From NCBI GenBank assembly GCA_030704615.1, contig CM060733.1:6450001-6510000 (forward strand): a stretch of 60,000 nucleotides of DNA, given 5' to 3'. How positions within the stretch are numbered: the stretch's first letter is position 1; each line of letters opens with the position of its first letter. The notes beneath the pieces are model-generated. The model searched no databases, was not told where the DNA came from, and saw nothing but the letters and a program-made list of their open reading frames with translations. This document shows, piece after piece, positions 1 through 10,069 of this stretch. The DNA comes from Takakia lepidozioides (taxonomy: Eukaryota > Streptophyta > Takakiopsida > Takakiales > Takakiaceae). A program made the translations under genes and the position numbers.

Positions 1-34
1 AGCTTCGCATGTCGCCTCAGACAAAGCCATGTAT

Positions 35-533
35 TCAGCTTCTGTTGAGGACCTTGCCACACATCCTTGTTTCTTGCTGCTCCATGATATGGGTCATTTG
101 CAAGGGTGAAAATGTACCCGGTGGTGGATTTGCGACCATCCAAATCTCCAGCATAGTCAGTATCGACAAAGCCACAAGAATTGGGCGCTTCCCCCTTCGA
201 TAACAGATGACCAGATTCTGAGTCCCTTTTAGGTAGCTTAAGATGTGCTTGGCAGCATCAGAATGGGGACGTTGGGGAGCCTGCATATAGCGTGAAATAA
301 GTCCCACAGCGTATGATATATCGAGTATGGGTAATGTGTAAGAGTTTCCCTACCATGCACCGATATTCAGCGGGATCCACAAGGGGTGCAGACATGTCGA
401 GGGAAATCTTAGTCCCTTTTGGGAGAGGAACGGGTGAAGAATAACATTCTGCCAGACCTAAATCATCAAGGCATTTAAGAATGAACCTTTTGTGAGACAT
501 TATGATGCCATAAGGTCGATGCAAGAACTCCAC
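35..533 (-). pseudogene. Copia RT thumb / RNase H remnant in two frames
   Basis: Two overlapping minus-strand frames carry the C-terminal RT region (HRPYGIIMSHKRF, then DPAEYRCMVGKLLH) and the start of RNase H (SRYMQAPQRPHSDAAKHILSYL). At least one frameshift separates them, and the RNase H frame degenerates after about 50 residues. This is the normal continuation of the RT fragment upstream on the same strand. Confidence 0.8.
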
Positions 534-718
534 TCCTAGGTATTAATTGAGGTGACCTAGTAGGGATATGGCAAATCTCTTGGATAGTTGGTCACGTAGC
601 CACTTGATCTTCAAAGAATGACTCCCGGTGATGAGGAGATCATCTACGTAAATGACCATGATAAGGATTTTCCCGTCTTCAAATATGTAGTATAAATTTG
701 GATCAGATTGGCAATTTG

Positions 719-1198
719 TCATACCTTGTTCATGCAGGAAAGTATCAATTTTTCATACCATGCGCGGGATGCCTGCTTCAGGCCATAAAGAGCTTTGTGG
801 AGTTTACAGACCTTGTGTTCAGAGCCAGTGACTTCAAATCCTTGAGGTTGGATGATGTAGACATCCTCCTTCAAGTCCCCATTGAGGAATGCGGTCTTGA
901 TATCCATATGAAGAACATCCCAATCATTGCTAGCTGCAAGAGCCACCATGCTGCGAATTGTACTCCATTTTGCAACCGGGGTAAATGTCTCATCAAAATC
1001 AATACCTGCTTGTTGTTCATATCCTTTTGCTACTAGCCTTGCTTTAAGTTTGATAGGTTGACCATCAGAATTGAATAGCATGAAACAAGAAAAGACAGAA
1101 GAAATGTGGTGAACTTTGTGAGAAGAGAAAACTACAATGGAGGAGTTGAACCCGCTCTCCAAATGACACTCTCTAAATGACAACGTACAATATTCCAC
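719..1198 (-). pseudogene. Copia reverse transcriptase fragment
   Basis: The translation carries hallmarks of copia RT: KARLVAKGYEQ, DFDETFTPVAK, the MDIKTAFLNGDL block with the first catalytic Asp, and LYGLKQASRAWY. The YVDD active-site block lies in the decayed stretch downstream (about 600-700). The first 45 or so residues are not RT-like and lie where integrase and linker should be, so the start is artefactual. It is a remnant of an RNA-dependent DNA polymerase, now without function. Confidence 0.9.
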
Positions 1199-1279
1199 GA
1201 GCTAAGCTCAGTGACAACTTTCTCAAATGGTGAACATGCAATATTCTCGGAGCTCAAGCTCACGAGTCTGGGCAGCCTT

Positions 1280-1291
1280 GCTCTGATACCA
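1280..1291 (-). other. Primer-binding site complementary to initiator tRNA-Met
   Basis: The minus strand reads TGGTATCAGAGC directly after the LTR end. This is the standard plant copia primer-binding site, matching the 3' end of initiator methionine tRNA, and it fixes the LTR boundary and element orientation. Confidence 0.9.
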
Positions 1292-1487
1292 TGTAGACAC
1301 AAACAGTAAACTATACAAGAGCAGTCCTGAAATCGATGTTGTCAGCTTCATGCAATGTATATATACACTGAGAGTGCAGGGAGAAACAACCTTCTTTGAT
1401 CGATCTACCTACCTGTCCTAAACTAACTACAAGGTACCTACGAAACCGTATGAAAAACGTAATGAACAGGTGCATAAAATGTCAACA
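1292..1487 (-). repeat. 5' LTR of the copia element
   Basis: On the minus strand the segment begins TGTTGACATTTT and ends TGTCTACA, the TG...CA termini of an LTR, and is followed at once by the primer-binding site. A TATATATAC stretch near 1362-1371 could serve as its TATA box. At 196 bp it is short but within the copia range. No second LTR is available for comparison. Confidence 0.8.
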
Positions 1488-1827
1488 CATTCCACGTGAT
1501 CAAACCTCACTCAGGCATCGTCAGTTCGACTACTTTCTTCATACTTGTGCTCATCATGCTGCTAAGAACAAGATCAATGGCATTCCCCATGCTTCTATCT
1601 TCGTAGCTTTCTATAGACAACGGTTTCCGTAGCACTACAGAGGGCACAGGCTATGTCCATCTTGCATGGGGCTAGTGTCATCTTCCTGCTCTTCCCGATG
1701 TCACACCCATTTCTTTATCCGATGCCATTCAGGCAGTTGGATGGGATAATCATTCGGTTTGATTAGCTTGATATGCTTTCTTTTTCATTTCTTTATGTTA
1801 ACTCTTCCCTTGCTATGGGAACTTGCT

Positions 1828-2038
1828 GGGGGGCAGCGATCGCCCACAAAATATCTGGATAAGCGTCGAATATTCGTTAGGTGAGAAATAACATATTCTG
1901 TTACAGAACAACGGATATCCAGCACTATTCTTAGAGTACAGCTCATATTTTCCTGTTGGATCGAACAGAATATAGTATTATAGTGAATATTCGACGCTCG
2001 TCCAATCTCCGGATATTTTGTGGGCGATCGCTGCCCCC
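1828..2038. mobile_element. MITE-like inverted-repeat element upstream of the phytocyanin gene
   Basis: Left arm starts GGGGGCAGCGATCGCCCACA and continues through AAAATATC and GCGTCGAATATTC (about 1829-1877). The right arm (about 1985-2038) is its reverse complement with a few mismatches and a roughly 8-base insertion. About 105 AT-rich bases lie between, with no coding potential. Long terminal inverted repeats in a 211-bp unit fit a miniature inverted-repeat transposable element. I could not identify a clear target-site duplication, so the superfamily is unknown. It ends about 40 bases before a TATA box. Confidence 0.75.
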
Positions 2039-2079
2039 GAGAGAGTGCAGTCCGCAGTGCGCAGCAGCGATGGAGGGAA

Positions 2080-2086
2080 TATAAAG
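2080..2086 (+). promoter_or_regulatory. Putative TATA box of the phytocyanin gene
   Basis: TATAAAG lies about 430 bases upstream of the start codon, before a pyrimidine-rich segment typical of plant transcription starts and before a well-formed 5'UTR intron. Position and sequence are suggestive; no expression evidence is available. Confidence 0.45.
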
Positions 2087-2214
2087 CGCTGCAGCAAAAC
2101 TGCTTCTCCCATCCTGCCCTTCCTCCTTCCTACTCCCACCTCCTCCTGCACCGCCGCCTTCTTGTGACCAACATTTTTCGGAGGTTGCTGAGCAGCTTCA
2201 ATCGATCCTGCCAG

Positions 2215-2510
2215 GTGAGTTCATTAGGTCGCTAGGTTGCTGATCAGATGCATGCCATAGATCTACTGTCTTTCTGCGTCTCTATCCCTCCCCGGACGAG
2301 CTCCGGACGTCCCAAGAATCTCCCTAATCTATCTCCCTTCTAGGCTCCATGATGATCTCCCTGGAAAGTTTGGTATGATGTTTTCGAGTATCTCCATTCA
2401 CATGTGAGCAATCTTTTTTGCTCAGAACTTCATTGCATCTTTGATTATTGCGTTGATCAGGTGCCTTGTTTGTGCTGAAATGAGTATTGAGGGTGGTGCA
2501 GGAGGTGCAG
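2215..2510 (+). other. Probable 5'UTR intron of the phytocyanin gene
   Basis: A strong donor (CCAG before GTGAGT) at 2215 and an acceptor GGTGCAG ending at 2510 bracket 296 bases just before the ATG at 2518. Leader introns of this kind are common in plants. An RNA-seq read across the junction would confirm it. Confidence 0.5.
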
Positions 2511-2517
2511 TGCTTCA

Positions 2518-3127
2518 ATGGAATCTGTCATCAAGATGGCCATGCTGGTGACCGCAGCGATGCTGCTGCTGCTGCCGGGGGCTACTGCACTGACGTACGA
2601 AGTGGGTGGTCCCCTAGGCTGGACTATCCCACCCGATGGTCCGAATACCGATTACTATGACGTCTGGGCCAGCGGCTACACCTTCAGGGTGGGAGACAGT
2701 CTCGGTAAACCCTGATCGCATGCTGCATGCATTCCAAGTTCGGGCCATGGTAGAGTGACGACAACATAGATTGAAGGTTCAGTTTTCAAGTTGCTCATGG
2801 AGTTAGTACGTCGGTGCGCAACAGGATTTGAAACTGCTTCTTTGTATGTACAATAGTTCTCAAACTGATGAGACATACATTGCGTGGGGGTGTGGGGTGG
2901 ATACGTGTGTGTGGGCAGTCTTCAACTATGTCTCGGGGGCCCAGAATGTAATCCAGGTCACGGGGACAGGCTACGTGCGGTGCAACCCAAATTTCAAGTT
3001 GGCGGAATACACCACCAGTCCGACCACTGTGACCCTCACTCAACCAGGCTCCTACTTTTTCATCAGCGCACCACTGCCCGCGGATTGCAAACTGAACGGC
3101 GTGAAGGTGATGGTGACTGTCGTGTGA
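2518..3127 (+). CDS. Early-nodulin-like (non-copper) phytocyanin, two exons
   Basis: Exons 2518-2704 and 2919-3127 join in phase (split Val codon) to give 131 aa. Residues 1-25 form a signal peptide (hydrophobic MAMLVTAAMLLLLPG, cleavage near ATA-LTYEVGG). The rest is one plastocyanin-like domain: YEVGGPLGWTIP, the FRVGDSLVFNY strand, GYVRC and the FIS...ADC...GVKV C-terminus. The two Cys of the structural disulfide are kept. The four copper ligands of true phytocyanins are not: the ligand His is Gln in SGAQNV, the ligand Cys is Ser in YFFIS, the second His is Asp in ADC, and the axial Met/Gln is Val. It is therefore an ENODL-type apoplastic protein, probably binding glycans or other proteins rather than copper. 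There is no arabinogalactan linker or GPI tail, so it looks secreted. The single intron after the G-D-S-L block is a usual place in this family. Confidence 0.88.
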
Positions 3128-3232
3128 GGAGCGTCAACGTGAAGCTCACCGGAGTGTACATGAATCAGGGGTGGGAGTTCTGTGGGGACCATTTCGGACA
3201 TACCCTTTGTTGCAGGATTTCTATACGATTTT

Positions 3233-3238
3233 AATAAA
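3233..3238 (+). terminator. Putative polyadenylation signal of the phytocyanin gene
   Basis: AATAAA lies about 106 bases after the stop codon, in an AT- and T-rich context, and is a reasonable near-upstream element for 3'-end formation. Confidence 0.45.
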
Positions 3239-3324
3239 TTGTGATGGTGTCCACTCTCTGGTTTGTGTAGATGAGTTATTTGTATGCATCAACATTTTTG
3301 CACGGCTTTTTGAAAAGATCCACG

Positions 3325-3580
3325 GTACCGAGCGTTCATTAGAGTCCTTCGGTTGGACTCTGTGTTTTCGGCTCAATGATTCTCTCTTGTGTTTACTGTA
3401 CATAGTGGCCTGTTTGGTTTCTGTTCTCCTTTCACTGCTTGTTTACTTCCAGGGGGGCAGTGCTGTGGCTACTCCTGGGTTGGAACTGCCTTTCTTCGGC
3501 TGGTTTCCCTGTTGTTTGCCTGGTTTCCCTGGTCGGCTTGTACTGGGTTTGCGTTCTGTTTCTTGCATTTCAGGGGCTTG
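3325..3580 (+). repeat. Dispersed repeat 'R2', copy 1
   Basis: This segment, from GGTACCGAGCGTTCATTAG onward, is repeated in inverted orientation at about 6975-7245 with high identity, including the GGGGGGCAGTGCTGTGGC block. Both copies happen to be open for over 80 codons but share no known domain, so I treat it as a repeat (solo LTR, SINE or MITE type unresolved) rather than a gene. Confidence 0.7.
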
Positions 3581-3739
3581 ATAGCGTTAGCTCTTCGGAG
3601 GTCTTAGCGCGTAGTCAGATCGTTTTTGTGGTGCAGTCGTGTAAATCGGGCAGATGCCTCGTCGCTTTGTACTTGCCTTCATGGCTCTTGGCTGTTGTCT
3701 TTTCCTTTGTTGTGAATGCAAATTGAGGGCTGCTCATTT

Positions 3740-5479
3740 CCCCTAATTTAAAAGAATTTTAAAAGGCTTTTAAGAGTAAAAGCCGCAACATGTATCTAGC
3801 TGAAATTCTATCCCTTTGGAACAGAGATTGAATGCAGTCTTCTGCTGCTCTGAACTGGGCAGTGGGTACCCTCCCAATGAGTTGCTTATATTCTTCAGGT
3901 TGATTTTGTACCCTGATCTAGATCATAACATATGCACATGACATAGGTAACCTGCAACATTTGTTCATTCTATCAATTGAAATATTGGGTAGGACAGTGA
4001 GATTCAGTATACACTACGCACGCGCTCAACCTGAAATCCATCTGCATGTCTGGTGCATAATAGATTTTCATTCGGATAGCAGAAGGAAGTTCTGCAATCT
4101 ACAGGAGGCCTTCCTGCTTCAAGCTCCACTCCAGAACCTGACGCATCGTTCCGCATAACGTAACCACTACTTAAATGCTATTCACGCATTAATGACTTCT
4201 CTGTACATTAGACTCATGGGCTGACTTCCCACGTATGTTGCGTTACAGACTCCACTACCAGTTGGCTATTGGAAGGTTGATATGCCACAGCAAATGCGTT
4301 TATGGGTCAATATTGAGTCTCAGGAAATGGTGGATGACCTGAGTAGCTACGCAGATCCATAAATAAAACAAGACGTGTACTGACACCCTTCCAAAAACAC
4401 ACCTTCACCACTAATCCCCACAAACCCCATGATCTTCCAAGTGGTTACCGTCCGGGACCACAATTGCTCGGCGGATAATCTTCGAGATGAACTTGGTGGA
4501 GATCATGTAGCAGTCACCACACACCCAGAGTGACGATACGGAGTGGCGTCTCAGGGGCGAATTCTAGAAGCTGATCAGCCCAAAACCCAATTGCCAGATT
4601 CTCACTGACCAGTGGCAAAGAGAAAATTCCTTATGCTCCCCCACATCATGCAATTGATATTGAGCGTGTATCAGGCCCTTCTAAATACACGCTACAGTAG
4701 TGAGAAAATGTAGAAGGCAAGCAAGGATCAGTTCGCCAGAGGATCAGTCACAAGTATTAAAGCTAGACGTTAATAAAGCAGCAGCCATTAGCTTATTACT
4801 CATGGCTATGGTGCTCCGCAGTGACTGACCAGTAACTGTCATCCTGCTTACCTAAGCTGGTATGAGCGTACTACAGTGCTGCCGTGTGCAAGCTTCACAG
4901 TTATGCGTGATCCTTTAAGCTGGATGATCGTTTGGTCCCAGGTATAGAGCAGCTGTTGCAATCGTTTCTTGCATCGGGGTTGCAACTACACGGACCAAAA
5001 CACATGTGTCTGCCTCACTCACTCAGTCTGGCGGTGATGGCCATGGAGCTGAAATCGGCATCCCCCTTGGCAATGGGCGTTGACGGAGTCCCTTACATGA
5101 GGGGGCTATGGCGCAATATTCCGGGATGCCATTCAAACTAGGTGATAAGACGAAACACTTCGTGGTTTCCTTTTCTCGGGTATGCGCCGTAAGATCCAGG
5201 CTCGGAATTGTGTTCTGCGCAATCAGCTCCAAAATCTCCAGACTACAGACATAAGTTGATTTAGCATCTGTGTAAGTTTCCAGGACATGTTCATTTGTTC
5301 CTCTGTAGAGTCCAATGGAGCCCAAAGTGACGTGCATTCATGAATGTTATTGAAAGCTCACTAGCACTCCTCCATAAAGGAACCGTCAAAGTGTTGGTGC
5401 TATGTAGGTTTTGGGCACGAAGGTCTACCGTCGAGCATGGAGCGGTGCTGCCATCAGTTTTCCAAAGATCCTTCACATC
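3740..5479. other. No gene recognised
   Basis: About 1.7 kb of single-copy-looking sequence between the first R2 repeat and the first R1 repeat. Both strands contain only short open frames with no recognisable motif, and I see no tRNA-like fold or inverted repeat. Confidence 0.5.
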
Positions 5480-6160
5480 GTTGGGACAGCCGCATAGGAA
5501 GGTTTGGCTTTCTTAATGTACCATGCACGAAGAAGTTTGTCTGTTCAGCAAATGTGGGCTCTTCCTGGACATCAGTACCATGATTTGGTTCTTTTCCTGG
5601 TGTTTCCAAGCTACTTTGTCTTTGGAGGCCGTGCTTTAAAATCCATGGCTGCTCAGCTGCACCGGGGTGGTTCTCACATACCATTGATCCAAGATCACCC
5701 GACTACAGACACAAGCAGCACGTGCCCAAAAGGTCCAAGTTTTGCCCAGGTGGATGGCTGGTTGAATCGTCCATGGGCGTTCAGAAGAAAGCTAGCTGCT
5801 TTCGTTGCAACCTCCCCTCGTCTCTTTTGTCAACTGATCGATCAGCAGCTTCCTCGCCCTCACAACTGCATTAATACTATGGGAGCAGTGTCCATGTGCA
5901 CTCAAATTACCACAGCAATGCAAGAGGAACTTATCATACAAGAACAAGGACAATGTGGCACTGAGGGCACCTTCTTCAACACATTTCAATCTCCTGTTTT
6001 GCTCTCTCATTATTGAAGTCGCCCCTAAATTTTCATGTTGAAATATGCAAGTTAGCTCGTTGGGTGGGTCTCTTCTGGTTTGTCAAAGTTATTTTCACAT
6101 GTTACTGCCAATGTGAAAACAGGGAAATATCCAAAAACATTTGTCAGGGACGAGGCGTCT
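5480..6160 (+). repeat. Dispersed repeat 'R1', copy 1
   Basis: Diverged direct repeat of about 10933-11435. Shared blocks include TTAATGTACSATG, GAAGAAGTTTGTC, GCTGCTCAGCTGCACCG, GACTACAGACACAAGCAGCA and AAGTTAGCTCGTTGGGTGG. The longest open frame (5504-6016) is not conserved in the second copy, so it is not supported as a gene. R1 accompanies PPR relics at both places, which points to duplication of a larger locus. Confidence 0.7.
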
Positions 6161-6184
6161 AAGCTTTAGAAGTAACATTTGAGT

Positions 6185-6275
6185 ATTTTTTGGACCCTAG
6201 TCAAATGGTGGGACAATCGGGGCAAAAAGGTGAATGCCTGTTATCTAGATTAAAAAGAGAAACAGACTTGTAACA
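6185..6275 (+). repeat. Short direct repeat accompanying PPR relics, copy 1
   Basis: The block TGGTGGGACAATCGGGGCAA followed by AAAGGTGAATGCCTGTT recurs about 1.5 kb downstream at 7695-7755, and its first half again at 10931. Each copy lies a few hundred bases to 2 kb upstream of a PPR relic, marking the duplicated unit. Confidence 0.6.
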
Positions 6276-6689
6276 AGATGCATCACAAAGCTTTCGTGGA
6301 GATTGTCATCCTCTCTCTCAAGTCCCAGTTTAAAGTCTTGGGAGAAATTCACACTAGTTCCGGTGTTGCCTAGAACAAATTTAGGCTGTCGTTGTCAACT
6401 GCCAGGGAAGGAGTGTCGGTCCAGGTTCATCTGAGGGCTGGATTTCAAGCACAACGTACGCTACCTATGATTCCCTGCGGAATGATGGCTACAAGAAACA
6501 GGTTGCATCATGGGTAGATGGTCAACTGGAAGCAGCTGCAGCACCAAGTGATGAAATCAGGCACCTCCACCACATGTGAGCTTCCGAAAGAGGACCAAGA
6601 GAAGGAGTTCACAACATTTGCATCTTTTACCACTTCTGGGAAGGGCAACTGACAGAGGCTCTACTGCAGACTTTTAACCAAGGAGGCAT

Positions 6690-6965
6690 TTCAGCTCTGG
6701 ATTCAGATGCTTACATCTGTCACTTGCATTAGTCCATCAAGATCAAAGGCCTCGAAGCTGGACCTGTAGCAGGTGCATGCTTACATCATCGAAAGTGGAT
6801 TCATGCCATTGAACGTTTTTCTAAACAACACCCAAGTTGGACATCATCATGTATGTAAAGTGCTGGAGCATCGTGGATGCACACCAAGTGCTTACTAAAA
6901 TGCCTGAGTGAGGTTTGATCACGTGGAATATACATTTTCAAGATGGCAAGATTTACCAAGCTTGC
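6690..6965 (+). pseudogene. PPR gene relic 1
   Basis: Conceptual translation across frameshifts shows decayed pentatricopeptide motifs. The segment parallels 8260-8500: a SIKIKGLEAG-like helix, then sequence matching FTPIVFLLNTLVNMYVKCGSI at nucleotide level, then a GLITWN-like motif. It contains stops and a lost YAKCG core. It ends where the inverted R2 copy begins, so R2 may have interrupted it. Confidence 0.6.
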
Positions 6966-7250
6966 ATGGATGTCACGGCCCGACGAATGACAGCCCCTGA
7001 AATCCAAGAAACAGAAAGCAAACCCAGTACAAGCCAAGCAGGCAACAGGTAACCATCCGAAGAAAGGCAGTTCCAACCCAGGAGTAGCCACAGCACTGCC
7101 CCCCTGGAAGAAAACAAGCACTGAAAGGAGAACAGAAACCAAACAGCCCACTATGTACAGCAAACACAAGAGAGAATCAGAGCCGAAAACACAGAGTCCA
7201 CCGGAGCCAAACCGAAGGACTCTAATGAACGCTCGGTACCGTAACGGGGC
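6966..7250 (-). repeat. Dispersed repeat 'R2', copy 2 (inverted relative to copy 1)
   Basis: Reverse complement of about 3325-3580, beginning on the minus strand with GGTACCGAGCGTTCATTAG and containing the same GGGGGGCAGTGCTGTGGC block. Compared with copy 1 it carries small indels. It sits directly after a PPR relic. No protein homology. Confidence 0.7.
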
Positions 7251-7694
7251 CGCTTTGGTTCCTCGCAAATGAGCATCGAATTGGAGGGAGTCTCTATAGA
7301 AACAGAGAAGGAGTACACGCTCTGTATGCTTGGCTGTACCCTGTTCCCAGCGAAAGAGGTTATTGCAGTGAAACTTCCCCTACTAACCTGCTGATAATTC
7401 TAGCCTGAAACGAATGTACTCTGGGTGAAGAAGCAAGAAAGCGCATGGAGCATGGAACAGGCGTTGGCAGGAGTTGTTTGAAGATACTTCACAATGGTGG
7501 GACAGTAGCCTTGACAAGGTGAGCTTTGTGTAGGAGTTTGACTGAACTCTGGTATAATCGTATTGTGTGGACTGGTGAGTGAAGTCAGAATTTCGCTTTG
7601 CTGTCTGTATCGAGGTTGTTCTTCCTGAGCAGGTAGGTCACACACCGACCTCAGAGGGAGATCAAACATGTTGGATGCTTTGGAATGAACACTT

Positions 7695-7770
7695 TTCCGA
7701 CCCCAGTCAATGGTGGGACAATGGAGACAAAAAGGTGAATGCCTGTTGGACTACAGAGAGAAGCAGATGC
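7695..7770 (+). repeat. Short direct repeat accompanying PPR relics, copy 2
   Basis: Second copy of the TGGTGGGACAATSG...AAAAAGGTGAATGCCTG block seen at 6205, 150 bases upstream of PPR relic 2. It supports a tandem duplication with a period of about 1.5 kb. Confidence 0.55.
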
Positions 7771-7914
7771 ATTTCAGAATCGGAACTAATGTAATAAGTA
7801 GGGTTGGGGTGTTTGCTGGAAGAACTTCAAGCCGTCAGCAGCTGCTAGCAGCAAGACTGAGGTTGTATTCACAGGCAGGGATAGCTGAAGGACCAGGGAT
7901 AGAGGTCCAGATTC

Positions 7915-8900
7915 ATCCAAGAGGGCCAGAGACATGTATGCCAAATGTGGGTGCATTGAGGATGCGAAGGGAGTTTTCAACACTATGGCTGAACAAGATG
8001 TGGTGTCGTGGCACGCGATGCTTGCAGGGTATGCACAGCAGGGATGTGGGATGGTGGCTTTTGAGACCTATGATCAAATGATGGGGAAGGGGTGAAGCCC
8101 AACCACATGACATTTGTGGGTATTTGCAATGTATGTGCAAGCCTGGCAGCCCTGGAAAAGGGCAAAGAGGTGCATGGTTGCATCGCGAAAGCTGGAATTG
8201 TACCAGATGTCATTCTGAACAATACCCTCGCGGACATGTATGCCAAATGTGGGAGGCATTTCAGCAGATTCAGATATGTTTGTCTGTCTCTTGCTTAAGT
8301 GCATCAAGATGAAAGGTGTGGAAGCTGGAAAGCAGGTGCACACTCACATTATCCAAAGTGGATTCACTCCAATTGTTTTTCTCCTCAACACCCTTGTCAA
8401 CATGTATGTTAAGTGCGGGAGCATCATGGATGCTCACCAAGTGTTCAACCGAATGCCTCATGCCTCAACGATCGATCTTTGATCACGTGGAATATAATGT
8501 TGGCAGGATTTACCAAGCATGGGTGTGGTAGGAATGCTATGGAGACCTATGAGCAAATGCTGCATGAAGGGGTGAAGCCCAACCACATCACATTTGTTTG
8601 TGTTTGCAATGCGTGTGCAAGCCTGGGAGCTCTGGAAAACGGGAAAGAGGTCCATGGTGACATCGTCAAAGCTGGAATTGTACCAGATGTCATTCTGAAC
8701 ACTGCCCTGGTGGACATGTATGCCAAATGCGGGTGCATTGAGGATGCGAAGGCAGTTTTCAACACTATGGCTGAACGAGTTGTGGCACGCGATGCTTGCA
8801 GGGTATGCACAGCAGGGATGTGGGATGGTGGCTTTGGAGACCTATGATCGAATGATGGGGAAAGGGGTGAAGCCCAACCACATCACATTTGTTAAAAGCA
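7915..8900 (+). pseudogene. PPR gene relic 2 with internal nucleotide-level duplications
   Basis: Several PLS-type PPR motifs are readable across frameshifts: MYAKCGCIEDAK, AMLAGYAQQGCGM, GVKPNHITFV, ACASLGALENGKEVHG, AGIVPDVILNTALVDMYAKCG, HIIQSGFTP and LVNMYVKCGSIMDAH. Intact PPR genes of this class bind organelle RNA; this one has no start, no signal for organelle import, no E/DYW tail, and is broken by stops. The same DNA units recur at about 480-bp and 782-bp spacing (for example YAKCGCIEDAK at 7934 and 8716), which indicates recent internal duplication rather than ancient motif repetition. Confidence 0.8.
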
Positions 8901-9348
8901 TGAGATCGATTCCGGCATTGTTCCTTCAGCCCCCTAGCTTGCGGTAGGTGGACACACATGTCTGTTTTGATGTGCTGTGAAACACTGTCAGGAAATAAAG
9001 GGCACCGAAAAAAAGAGTGAGGGTGAGGTTACCAAAGGACTGTAAAGTGATATCAAATTTGCTTGTGACATCACAAATAGCTCGGAAGTAGAGACTATCA
9101 AAGTAATCATGTGCCGTGTTAACCCTATTACAAAGGAAGGTAGAAATAGAGAAGAATCTAGTGGATGGGTGCACTGCCAGGAGGTATAGTGCCTGAACGA
9201 TTTTTTTTTCTAATTATGTCACCTGAATTAGGGGCCATGACAATTTGCAGTCAGTTACTGGATTTGGGGTGAGATATACAACCTGTCCCATTCCTTGAAT
9301 AATGATCAGCATGCCATACTATGAGAATGTACTGGGTACTTTTTTTGC

Positions 9349-10063
9349 ATGTGTGATCCTTACAATGTGACTGTGGACCCCAATGGAGATCCTTTACCAG
9401 AAAGTTATCCGGGAGGCCTTATGTGCTGCTCAGATGGGAAGCGTTGTGCTGTGAAGGAGGGCTTTGAAGGTGATGAGCTTGAGATGACCACTCTACCTAC
9501 AGGTGAACTGCTTCACTGTTATCACTTCGTTTTCAGTGAGCAACTGCCCTTTATTGACAGAATTGGAAACCTTCAGCTGCAGATAGTGAGTTTTTTGAAG
9601 TGGGGGGCCTTGGGTGCTGTGGCTGTCCATCTTTTTGCTCCGCCGGCATATAGCCTTTGAAGTGGCTTGTTGTTTTTACCTTAATGCAAGTTTAGCTATT
9701 GATGATGAGGTGAGGAGTTGAGATGGTATGTGTATATCCCATATAAGTCCGGTTTTCATTTCCTGACAAAATATGGAAGTGCTGTATGGTGTAGTACACA
9801 TGGGAATATTATTCCCGGGATGATTGTGTTGAGCCCCTGTCAGAAATGGGCATCAACGTAACCAACCAGTTCACCAACTATGCCATCAACCAGTTTGAGT
9901 ACACTGTTGAGGGATGCAACATTGATCCCTCTCCTCAGGAATGTATAGATACACGTGAGAATATACTAGCTGCCCCCTTTGGAGGTGATTTGATCTTGAC
10001 CTCACATGCTGCCGATCTGTTGTGTCTCATTGCTTTTGTGTGGTATTTTATGGATGAGAGCTG
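9349..10063 (+). pseudogene. SURNod19-like gene fragment (two orphan exons)
   Basis: Exon-like piece 9349-9502 encodes CDPYNVTVDPNGDPLPES, then GGLMCCSDGKRC, and ends at an ACAG/GTGAAC donor. A second piece at about 9846-10005 encodes NQFEYTVEGC, then QECIDTRENILAAPFGGDLI. These match, in order, the central part of the plant stress-up-regulated Nod19 family (the CDPY...GGLMCC...C and CIDTR...PFGGD signatures). Such proteins are usually a little over 400 aa, secreted, and of unknown activity. The N-terminal exons and the histidine-rich block that should follow PFGGD are not found nearby, so this is most likely a gene fragment between two PPR relics. A gene with very distant exons is the alternative. 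Confidence 0.65.
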
Positions 10064-10069
10064 AGGAAT

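Larger units (their letters stand above)
1..1487 (-). mobile_element. Ty1/copia LTR retrotransposon, internally deleted, runs off the left edge
   Basis: Read on the minus strand the order is 5' LTR (1487-1292), primer-binding site (1291-1280), reverse transcriptase (1198-719), then a decayed RT/RNase H tail (533-35). Only about 80 bases separate the primer-binding site from RT-like sequence, so gag, protease and integrase are missing and the copy is a deletion derivative. The 3' LTR would lie left of the window. The LTR abuts a short sequence (about 1491-1520) that recurs in inverse orientation inside the PPR relic near 6905-6930, so the element landed in a copy of that repeat. It is non-autonomous and decayed. 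Confidence 0.9.

Noticed and set aside
3171-3726. Cys/Leu-rich open frames after the phytocyanin gene
   Set aside because: They coincide with repeat R2, whose inverted copy encodes a similar run only because the DNA is repeated; no start context or family match.
5504-6016. 170-codon plus-strand frame as a protein gene
   Set aside because: The diverged second R1 copy at 10.9-11.4 kb does not keep the frame, and no motif is recognised.
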